From the NCBI GenBank assembly GCA_964550895.1, contig CAZKAP010000066.1, positions 1 to 5,246 of the forward strand: 5,246 nt of DNA, written 5' to 3'. Positions 1 to 5,246 of this stretch are shown piece after piece. The position numbers and the translations under genes were made by a program. Positions within the stretch are counted from its first letter, which is position 1, and each line of letters starts with the position of its first letter. This DNA comes from CAZKAP01 sp964550895. GTDB taxonomy: Bacteria; Bacteroidota; Bacteroidia; Flavobacteriales; Flavobacteriaceae. A model generated the notes under the pieces. It saw nothing but the letters and a program-made list of their open reading frames with translations. It did no database searches and was not told the origin of the DNA.

Positions 1-1
1 C

Positions 2-835
2 GTGTCCACGCCAGACCGGCAGGCGAAGCGGATGTTGTATCAGGGTGCTGACGACATACTGGAAATTAACTCATGGGATGACTGCTCAACTAACAAGGCC
101 CATCCGCCGGAAGACATTCCCTGCAGTAAAACCCTGGCCTATTACGATGCCGCTTCGACTTCCAATCGCTTTCCGGTGCTGAGTCCGGCTGCCAAGATCG
201 AGGGCAAGGGCAATTACAACGACGGTGGCATTTACGAGAATTCGGGTTTACTATCCGTATTCAAGCTCATGCAGGCGATCAACTATCACGAAAAGGTTTC
301 CGGATTGCGGGAGCTGAAACAGGATCACATCTTCGTCAATATCGTCAATGACAAAGATTTATACATCCGGTACTACGTCCACAAGAGGCTGGGCTGTCAG
401 GCCCGAAAACTCAATAATTATTCCGAGACCGGTTCACTTTTGAGCTCCGTTGCGGCCACGGAAATGCTACCGACCTACATCAAGTCGGTACTGTCCGATC
501 TGGACTCGGTGCAGGATATCCGGCTCCGGTTTCGCAGTATCTACCTTCCCCATCGTTTTACCGCTCAGGATGTAAAGGATTTAATGGGAAGACAACTGGT
601 CTGCGGAGGTAGTACAGAGCAAATTGATGCCCGCCTATTCGAGCTCGCCCAAGAGAACAATCGGACGATCGATTCCGTGCTCAGGTCGCGCCTTCGACTG
701 GGAGGGGGCCGCATACCCGTAGTCGAGCCGGCAGTAAGCCGTGTTATGGCCGAACCGGCCTACGACTTCATGCATGCCATGCTGGGACATCCCATTACCC
801 GGGCTGCCCTGAAGGAAATTACGGGCGATCCATAA
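2..835 (+). CDS. Patatin-like phospholipase, C-terminal part (5' truncated by window edge)
   Basis: This is the C-terminal 277 residues of a probable patatin-family lipid acyl hydrolase, an enzyme class that cleaves acyl chains from membrane phospholipids with a Ser-Asp dyad. Visible residues 54-82 carry the family's second catalytic block: a stretch reading SNRFPVLSPAAKI, then NDGGIYENSG, in which Asp74 of the DGG motif would be the catalytic aspartate. Bacterial patatins often show a similar RFPxxSPA...DGGxxENSG arrangement. The oxyanion-hole glycines and the GxSxG nucleophile motif are absent because they should lie upstream of the window. The GTG at position 2 is therefore most likely an internal codon, not the start. 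Residues 100-277 form a C-terminal extension I cannot assign, without obvious membrane segments. The stop is TAA at 833-835. A promoter-bearing gap of 63 bases separates it from the muramidase-like gene, so the two may be transcribed separately. Substrate and cellular location cannot be read from this part. Confidence 0.75.
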   Translation: MSTPDRQAKRMLYQGADDILEINSWDDCSTNKAHPPEDIPCSKTLAYYDAASTSNRFPVLSPAAKIEGKGNYNDGGIYENSGLLSVFKLMQAINYHEKVSGLRELKQDHIFVNIVNDKDLYIRYYVHKRLGCQARKLNNYSETGSLLSSVAATEMLPTYIKSVLSDLDSVQDIRLRFRSIYLPHRFTAQDVKDLMGRQLVCGGSTEQIDARLFELAQENNRTIDSVLRSRLRLGGGRIPVVEPAVSRVMAEPAYDFMHAMLGHPITRAALKEITGDP

Positions 836-852
836 AATTGATACGAAAGGGG

Positions 853-883
853 TTGACACGGGTCATAAAAGGCGGTATATTTC
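853..883 (+). promoter_or_regulatory. Promoter of the muramidase-like gene (Bacteroidota-type -33/-7)
   Basis: TTGACA at 853-858 is followed after 17 bases by TATATT at 876-881, which is a near-consensus sigma-70 layout. Read by the Bacteroidota pattern, TTG (853-855) is followed after 20 bases by TATATTTC (876-883), matching TAnnTTTG in all but the last base. Transcription would start near 889, leaving a leader of only about 10 bases before the ATG at 899. No Shine-Dalgarno sequence is present, as is usual in this phylum. It was read by eye and start-site mapping is lacking. Confidence 0.6.
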
Positions 884-898
884 TTTATTGGCCACGTT

Positions 899-1753
899 AT
901 GACGGAATTGCTGTATCGATCTCAGGGAAAAGATGTATTCCTCCTGACTGAACTCCTGGAGGGGAAGGGGTATGATGTGTTGGTTTCCCAAGAGTTTGGA
1001 GAGGATGTCGATCGGGCGGTGCGGGAATTTCAGCTCAAGAATGATCTTGTCGTGGACGGCAAGGTCGGATCCCTGACCTGGGCCTCATTGCTCGAAGGAG
1101 TGGATCTGAAGCCCCTGTATACGAAAGCACTGAGCGAAAAGGATCTGAAGCGCTGGGCCCTTCTCCACGACCTGGACCACCCCGTTGCCAAAGCCCTTAA
1201 TGAGTCATTGAGTCTGGGTCGGGGCTATTTGTTAAGTGGAAAGCCTTGCATCACCTTTCATGGTGATGTCTTCTGGAAGGAATTGGAATTTCGAGGGATG
1301 AATCCCAGTCTGATTCTCGAGGATCGATTTAAGGACATACTCCATAAACGCAAGACCCATAAGCACTACAGGGGAGGGGAGGCAGAATACGATCGGCTCG
1401 AACGCGCTCTCTCGATGAGTGAATCCCGAATCGTAAAAACCTCTGCCTACAGCGCCGCGAGCTGGGGTGCATTCCAGATTCCAGGTACCCATTTCAACCA
1501 GCTGGGGTTCGATAGTATGTCTGAATTTCTTGATGCTATTAAATTGCACGAAAAGGAGCAGCTGAAGCTGCTGGGCAAACTCCTGGAAATTCAGAAATAC
1601 AGGGACAAGACCCTGATCGAGTGGCTCAGGGAGAAAAACTGGAGGAAATTCTCAAAAGGCTACTTCGGCCGGGACTATAGGGCCGCCCGCAGGCTCTCCA
1701 GAGTGTTGAGGAAATCCCATGCCTATTATCTCAAGCATACTGAAAAAGTGTAG
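899..1753 (+). CDS. Peptidoglycan-binding / N-acetylmuramidase-fold protein (DUF3380-type), active site apparently degenerate
   Basis: This 284-residue protein has the two-domain layout of a modular endolysin. Residues 3-66 form a PG_binding_1 domain: the spaced pattern LxxLLxxxGY, AVREFQ (40-45), DGKVGSLTW (53-61). Residues 88-278 match the N-acetylmuramidase (DUF3380) family, which cleaves the glycan strands of peptidoglycan: GRGYLLSGKP (107-116), GGEAEYDRLERA (159-170), AASWGAFQIPG (186-196), HEKEQL (217-222) and KGYFGRDY (253-260). Compared with the family pattern as I remember it, important positions differ. The catalytic Glu of ExSxGxGF aligns with Leu104; the FExH motif reads FHGD (120-123); and the Asn of YNG is Phe256. 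Glu102 lies two residues away from the expected place and might compensate. There is no signal peptide or membrane helix, so export would need a holin, an injection system or lysis. The ATG at 899 is favoured because the binding domain begins right after it and a good promoter precedes it. Fold assignment is firm; activity is doubtful. Confidence 0.85.
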   Translation: MTELLYRSQGKDVFLLTELLEGKGYDVLVSQEFGEDVDRAVREFQLKNDLVVDGKVGSLTWASLLEGVDLKPLYTKALSEKDLKRWALLHDLDHPVAKALNESLSLGRGYLLSGKPCITFHGDVFWKELEFRGMNPSLILEDRFKDILHKRKTHKHYRGGEAEYDRLERALSMSESRIVKTSAYSAASWGAFQIPGTHFNQLGFDSMSEFLDAIKLHEKEQLKLLGKLLEIQKYRDKTLIEWLREKNWRKFSKGYFGRDYRAARRLSRVLRKSHAYYLKHTEKV

Positions 1754-1754
1754 C

Positions 1755-1791
1755 GAAAGCCCTATAGTTGCCCGGTTTGATTGTGGCTTTC
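1755..1791 (+). terminator. Weak hairpin after the muramidase-like gene
   Basis: GAAAGCC at 1755-1761 is perfectly complementary to GGCTTTC at 1785-1791, with a 23-base loop, starting two bases after the TAG stop at 1751-1753. The downstream bases (CCTATTTTGTCTT) are T-rich but interrupted. The seven-pair stem and large loop make this a poor intrinsic terminator; it may only be a partial one or chance. Confidence 0.25.
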
Positions 1792-1818
1792 CCTATTTTG
1801 TCTTCCCACTCCGGTCTT

Positions 1819-1849
1819 TTGCATATAACCTTTTGATAATCTAATATCG
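1819..1849 (+). promoter_or_regulatory. Possible promoter of the L,D-transpeptidase-like gene
   Basis: Within the AT-rich part of the 138-base gap, TTG at 1819-1821 is followed after 20 bases by TAATATCG (1842-1849), a 4-of-6 match to the fixed bases of TAnnTTTG. Alternatives exist: TAGTTTTA at 1862-1869 is a better -7 box but sits 26 bases from the nearest upstream TTG (1833-1835), and TATAAC (1824-1829) or GATAAT (1835-1840) resemble sigma-70 -10 boxes. The gap probably holds a promoter, but the exact site is uncertain. Confidence 0.25.
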
Positions 1850-1891
1850 CAGAAAAGCACTTAGTTTTAATGGCGGCCGAAGACTCCGGAC

Positions 1892-3334
1892 ATGAATGAT
1901 GAGATCATCGACTTCAAGCAGGTAAAAGTGCTCCACCTGGGTATGGTGGACGAGGGGGCCTGGGACCGCTTTAAGAAGCAGCGAGCCCAGTATTTTCAGT
2001 ATTACCACTATTTCTTCTGGAAGCGCTGGTCGCTGAGTAATAAGGAAAACAGATTCCGGGGAGAAGGCCATAAGGAATGGATTTCCCCGATTAAAATTAA
2101 GGGCAATAGCATCAGCCGATTACAGGCTTTTCTCTACCGACACGGATTTATGCCCTATGCCGAGATCGACGGGGTCTACGGCTACCGAACGCTGGCGGCC
2201 GTTCGCGTATTTCAGGAATATGTCCGGACTGTGGAGGAATTTGACATTGGCCTGCCCGATGGGCGTGTGGGCAGAATCACTCACAGGCACATGCGCCGCT
2301 GGAAAAAGGAATCCCTGTACTGCGCATGGGGTCCCTCGGTCGATCCCCGGCAACCTTTTATTTATCCCGTTCCTGCGGCCAGCGAGGAGTACCTCCACTG
2401 GCTCACCCTGCTGCAGCAGACGACTGAGGAATACGAGAGTCGGCTGAAGCGGAGCAATCCCGACGATCTCGATAGGGATATTGACCTCTTTAAACTGCAT
2501 GAACTTTCCAGTTATCCCAGAATAACGGATAGCCTACCGGTTAGCCGATGGCAATTCCATTCCAACGACATTCATTTGATTGGCCTGAGAATCGACCACG
2601 ATAACCCCTCCCGTAAACGCGGTAACGATGATTTATTCGTTTTGCTCATGAACGGACACGTCTTCAAGTTCTGGGGCTCCACGGATCCAAAACCCAGTCG
2701 AAGCCAGAATAATTATGTGCAAGGATACGAGCCGTATCTGGCAGAGGGTCAGCACCTGTATCGTTTTGGATGGCACAAGCTGAGCAATCTGAATTCCGTT
2801 TATAAGGCCTTGAAACCGGATAGTATAGGCGTGCTGGTTTTCAGGGATTGGGACAAGGATGATGCACTGACAGAAGCCGATATTCGAGTAGGGCTGAAAA
2901 GCAATCCTTCTGGAATCGAAGCCCTGAACAACCCGAATATGGCGATCAACATCCACTGGTCTGGAAATGGCAGCAATAACTGGTCCGCCGGTTGTCAGGT
3001 CATTTCGGGAAACAGTTATATCAACCATCAGGGGAAACTTATCGATTGCACCCCGTTCTGTGCCGCCTCTACTTCTGACCTCAGTGCCATTTCCCGGCCT
3101 GGGGTTAAGAAGACTCGTGGGGCCTATAATTTCCTCTCTGATTTTGTACTCACCTATGCGGGTAAGCGGGATAAGGTTCGATATACCCTGGGCAGGGACG
3201 GCACCGTGGATCTTTTTGGTGATGATGCGCTGATCGACAGTCTTGCCACACCCGATATCGTTATGAGAATACGGGAGGAAAATCTGAAGAGCCGTCAGAT
3301 CGGAAGACTGGTTGAGATCATGGCTCAATCCTGA
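1892..3334 (+). CDS. Peptidoglycan-binding-like protein with C-terminal L,D-transpeptidase-like (YkuD-like) domain
   Basis: This 480-residue protein is probably cell-wall directed. Residues 68-137 resemble a PG_binding_1 domain (SISRLQAFLYRHGF, then EIDGVYGYRTLAAVRVFQEY, then DGRVGRIT). A mostly charged linker follows to about residue 220. Residues 225-425 form the C-terminal domain, with landmarks GSTDPKP (262-268), EGQHLYRFGWHK (285-296), RDWDKD (318-323) and INIHWSGNGSNNWSAGCQVI (352-371). His355 and the Ser365-Ala-Gly-Cys368 motif match the catalytic His...S-x-G-C pattern of L,D-transpeptidases, with Gly367 kept. Similar NIH...WSAGCQV domains occur, to my knowledge, in phage and prophage proteins of unknown exact reaction. 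Residues 34-46 are strikingly aromatic (YFQYYHYFFWKRW). There is no signal peptide. The ATG at 1892 is the first in this frame after an in-frame TAA at 1868-1870, and no ribosome-binding site is visible. It ends in TGA seven bases before a hairpin shared with the convergent gene. The wall-binding role is fairly likely; the reaction is inferred. Confidence 0.75.
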   Translation: MNDEIIDFKQVKVLHLGMVDEGAWDRFKKQRAQYFQYYHYFFWKRWSLSNKENRFRGEGHKEWISPIKIKGNSISRLQAFLYRHGFMPYAEIDGVYGYRTLAAVRVFQEYVRTVEEFDIGLPDGRVGRITHRHMRRWKKESLYCAWGPSVDPRQPFIYPVPAASEEYLHWLTLLQQTTEEYESRLKRSNPDDLDRDIDLFKLHELSSYPRITDSLPVSRWQFHSNDIHLIGLRIDHDNPSRKRGNDDLFVLLMNGHVFKFWGSTDPKPSRSQNNYVQGYEPYLAEGQHLYRFGWHKLSNLNSVYKALKPDSIGVLVFRDWDKDDALTEADIRVGLKSNPSGIEALNNPNMAINIHWSGNGSNNWSAGCQVISGNSYINHQGKLIDCTPFCAASTSDLSAISRPGVKKTRGAYNFLSDFVLTYAGKRDKVRYTLGRDGTVDLFGDDALIDSLATPDIVMRIREENLKSRQIGRLVEIMAQS

Positions 3335-3340
3335 AAAATT

Positions 3341-3368
3341 GGCCGGCCAGACTTATGAATGGCCGGCC
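3341..3368. terminator. Bidirectional terminator between convergent genes
   Basis: GGCCGGCCA at 3341-3349 pairs perfectly with TGGCCGGCC at 3360-3368 across a 10-base loop, giving a 9-bp, almost all-GC stem. It lies between the TGA of the plus-strand gene (3332-3334) and the TAA of the minus-strand gene (3378-3380). On the minus strand the stem is followed by AATTTTTCAG, a short T run; on the plus strand by TGGTCTTTCTT, a weaker pyrimidine tail. It should therefore serve both genes, better for the minus-strand one. Confidence 0.7.
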
Positions 3369-3377
3369 TGGTCTTTC

Positions 3378-5246
3378 TTACTCGATAACGAACTTTTCCC
3401 TGGAGTCCATTACTCCGTTTTTCAGTTGCAGGAAATAGGCTCCTTTATTCAGACTGCTTACGTCGATGTCCAATTCTCCGTTTACCGGATCGAAGTCCCT
3501 ATACATCAGGGTGTTGCCCGATATGTCATAGATGCGTACGGAGGTATTGGACCGGGCGTGATAATCGCTCAGCGATACCCGAAGCCTTCCGGTTGAGATC
3601 GGATTGGTATGCAGCATGGCCGCCCTGGAATGTACGACAGTCTCTTCGTACACACCCTGGCACTCCAGCGCAGTTGATACCCGAAGCGTATTGGCGCCTC
3701 TCTTCAGGGATAGCTGTACCCGTTCATCGCTCACCACTGTGGTACGACCGTTCCATTCGACGATAAATGATTCGCCCCCGGATAGGTTGACTTCCAACAG
3801 ATCGCCGGAGAGCACACGGGTTTGGACGTCGAGGGCCTGAGGTGGATCAATTTGTACGCTGTAGCAGCGCGATTCGTTTGGATTTTCTACCATGGTGATG
3901 CAGACGTTGTATGAACCGGCGCCAAGACCCGGAAGGGACAGGCTTCCATTTATAAAGCCCGAGGCTACGATCTCATCATTCATTCGGGCCTCTGCCAGGA
4001 ATGAGTGATGGGAGTCAGAAGTAATTTCTATTGTTCCATCGCCCTGATTCGGACAGGACTCTTGGCTAGAGGATATGACCAGCGCATCGGTCGGAAATAC
4101 CTCAAGCTCACAACCGCTTTCATTGACCGGTCCTCCTAATGGGGAGTATGGACACTGATCGATGGAATCTTCTATACCGTCATTGTCGTCATCCGGATCG
4201 CAGCGGTCCGACAGGCCGTCACCATCGAAGTCCTCTCCCTGTGGGATGTTAACTAGCTGGGTTTGCGTGGAGCTGTTGCCCTGCTGGTCGGTAAAGGTCC
4301 AGGTGATGGTGGTGTTCCCCTGCTGGGTTATGGGCAGCTGGGCGTCGTGGGTGGCAGTGATCTGCCCGGAGCAGTTATCGGTGGCGGTGGGCGCGGTGAG
4401 CTCCGTAACCTCGCACTGGGCGGTAATGGCCTCGAGCTCGGCGCTGTCGGGCACGGGTGGGGTGCTGTCTTCGAGGGTTACCAGCTGGGTTTGCGCAGTG
4501 CTGTTGCCCTGCTGGTCGGTAAAGGTCCAGGTGATGGTGGTGTTCCCCTGCTGGGTTATGGGCAGCTGGGCGTCGTGGGTGGCAGTGATCTGCCCGGAGC
4601 AGTTATCGGTGGCGGTGGGCGCGGTGAGCTCCGTAACCTCGCACTGGGCGGTAATGGCCTCGAGCTCGGCGCTGTCGGGCACGGGTGGGGTGCTGTCTTC
4701 GAGGATTACCAGCTGGGTCTGCGTGGAGCTGTTGCCCTGCTGGTCGGTAAAGGTCCAGATGACGGTAGTGGTTCCCTGCTGGGTAATGGGCAGCTGGGCA
4801 TCGTGGGTTCCGGTGATCTGCCCGGAACAATTATCGGTAGCGGTGGGCGCGTTGAGCTCTGTGAGTTCGCACTGGGCGGTAATGGCCTCGAGCTCGGCGC
4901 TGTCGGGCACCGGAGGCGTGCTGTCTTCGATGGTTACTGTAGCAGTTGCTGTGAATTCCTGATCGTTGATATCGGTTAGCGTCAGTGTAACCTGGTGTTC
5001 CCCCAAATCCTGACACGAGAAATCAGTTCGGTCTATAGCATAATCCGCTATATTGACATTGATGAAATTCCCCCCATAGATGTCCTCAGCAGTAATATTT
5101 GCTTGTCCATTTTCGTCCAGGGCCACTGTGATGTTTTCTGCCATTAAATAGCTGGTTGCTATGTGATCCTTGACCCAGTAACTCCAGTCGCAGCAGCCTT
5201 CTTCACCATCGCTGTGCTTGTAGAAGATTCCTCCCCAGCCCCGGGC
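3378..5246 (-). CDS. T9SS-secreted multidomain surface protein with HYR-like repeats, C-terminal part (5' truncated by window edge)
   Basis: This is the C-terminal 622 codons of a large exported protein. The frame stays open to the right edge: 34 codons precede the ATG at 5144, so that Met is probably internal. With residues counted from that Met: 4-72 is an Ig-like module of the NITVxLDENGQA...FSCQDLGEHQVTLTLTD type; 74-300 are three tandem 76-residue HYR-like repeats, each beginning DSTPPVP and holding ATDNCSG and WTFTDQQGN; 303-332 is a thrombospondin type-3 calcium-binding stretch (DFDGDGLSD, DPDDDNDG, CP); 355-435 and 436-503 are further Bacteroidota-style beta modules (ESCPNQGDGTIEI; LSGGESFIVEWNG; ECQGVYE); and about 512-588 is a type A T9SS sorting domain (VRIYDISGN, LDIDVSSLNKGAYFLQL, KFVIE). 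The sorting domain directs outer-membrane passage and is normally cleaved, with anchoring or release of the protein. The usual PNP motif at its start reads TNP (513-515). The enzymatic or adhesive part, if any, lies upstream of the window. It is convergent with the plus-strand genes. Confidence 0.85.
   Translation of the reverse strand, partial: ARGWGGIFYKHSDGEEGCCDWSYWVKDHIATSYLMAENITVALDENGQANITAEDIYGGNFINVNIADYAIDRTDFSCQDLGEHQVTLTLTDINDQEFTATATVTIEDSTPPVPDSAELEAITAQCELTELNAPTATDNCSGQITGTHDAQLPITQQGTTTVIWTFTDQQGNSSTQTQLVILEDSTPPVPDSAELEAITAQCEVTELTAPTATDNCSGQITATHDAQLPITQQGNTTITWTFTDQQGNSTAQTQLVTLEDSTPPVPDSAELEAITAQCEVTELTAPTATDNCSGQITATHDAQLPITQQGNTTITWTFTDQQGNSSTQTQLVNIPQGEDFDGDGLSDRCDPDDDNDGIEDSIDQCPYSPLGGPVNESGCELEVFPTDALVISSSQESCPNQGDGTIEITSDSHHSFLAEARMNDEIVASGFINGSLSLPGLGAGSYNVCITMVENPNESRCYSVQIDPPQALDVQTRVLSGDLLEVNLSGGESFIVEWNGRTTVVSDERVQLSLKRGANTLRVSTALECQGVYEETVVHSRAAMLHTNPISTGRLRVSLSDYHARSNTSVRIYDISGNTLMYRDFDPVNGELDIDVSSLNKGAYFLQLKNGVMDSREKFVIE
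4245..4925 (-). repeat. Three tandem 228-bp repeats encoding HYR-like Ig domains
   Basis: Three direct units with a 228-base period occur at 4698-4925 (unit 1, encoded first), 4470-4697 (unit 2) and 4245-4469 (unit 3, 75 codons). Units 2 and 3 read as identical over about 204 bases (4273-4476 against 4501-4704), synonymous sites included. Unit 1 differs at scattered positions, for example LTELNAP against VTELTAP and TTTVIWT against NTTITWT. Each unit has two Cys (QCE and DNCSG) that may form a disulfide, as in HYR-type folds. Such arrays commonly act as spacers that extend a surface protein from the cell. Confidence 0.9.

Noticed and set aside
2..4. GTG at position 2 as the true start of the patatin-like gene
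   Set aside because: The catalytic DGG block appears only 74 residues in and the GxSxG block is missing. A real patatin needs well over 100 more residues upstream, so the gene is cut by the window edge.
635..859. Small minus-strand gene opposite the end of the patatin-like gene and its downstream gap
   Set aside because: It overlaps the patatin coding region and the promoter, has no recognisable domain and no promoter of its own that I can see.
1232..1549. 105-codon minus-strand frame inside the muramidase-like gene
   Set aside because: It is fully contained in the opposite frame, which has strong family motifs. No independent evidence supports it.
2633..3328. 231-codon minus-strand open frame opposite the L,D-transpeptidase-like gene
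   Set aside because: It has no recognisable domain, while the plus-strand frame there carries the His/Cys signature and landmark motifs. It is best explained as a shadow.
4245..4925. CRISPR-like or mobile-element repeat array
   Set aside because: The 228-bp period, absence of unique spacers and exact in-frame coding of Ig domains make this a protein-coding tandem repeat. No terminal inverted repeats or transposase are seen in the window.
4162..4979. Two long plus-strand open frames with internal repeats across the Ig-repeat region
   Set aside because: They are antisense to the HYR-like repeats. Their periodicity simply mirrors the 228-bp repeat, their composition (Val/Ser/Trp or Gly/Leu rich) is not protein-like, and the minus-strand frame has clear domain matches.

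Overview
The window looks like chromosomal DNA of a Bacteroidota bacterium, probably a flavobacterium-like marine or soil lineage with a fairly balanced GC content. The best evidence is the minus-strand gene at the right. It has HYR-like Ig repeats, a thrombospondin type-3 calcium-binding stretch and a C-terminal type IX secretion (T9SS) sorting domain, a combination typical of this phylum. The promoter before the second gene also fits the Bacteroidota TTG / TAnnTTTG pattern, and the genes lack clear Shine-Dalgarno sequences.

Layout. (1) 2-835, plus strand: the C-terminal part of a patatin-like phospholipase, cut by the left edge. It keeps the catalytic DGG motif; the GxSxG half lies outside. 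(2) 899-1753, plus strand: a peptidoglycan-binding domain followed by an N-acetylmuramidase (DUF3380-type) fold in which several residues normally conserved in the active site appear replaced. (3) 1892-3334, plus strand: another peptidoglycan-binding-like domain, followed by a C-terminal domain with an L,D-transpeptidase-like His...Ser-x-Gly-Cys signature, of a type I associate with phage and prophage wall-active proteins. (4) 3341-3368: a hairpin between convergent genes, probably a bidirectional terminator. (5) 3378-5246, minus strand: the C-terminal 622 codons of a large T9SS-exported repeat protein whose start lies beyond the right edge.

How they may work together. The three plus-strand genes all point at the bacterial envelope (a membrane lipid hydrolase and two peptidoglycan-directed proteins), yet the two complete ones have no signal peptide. 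This fits proteins delivered by a phage-like or contractile injection apparatus (type VI secretion or extracellular contractile injection system) or left from a phage lysis module, but no structural gene of such a system is visible, so this remains a hypothesis. The most unusual point is that the muramidase-like protein appears catalytically degenerate while its neighbour keeps its His/Cys pair. The T9SS surface protein is convergent and probably unrelated in function; its second and third Ig repeats share about 204 bp that read as identical, which indicates recent duplication or gene conversion.
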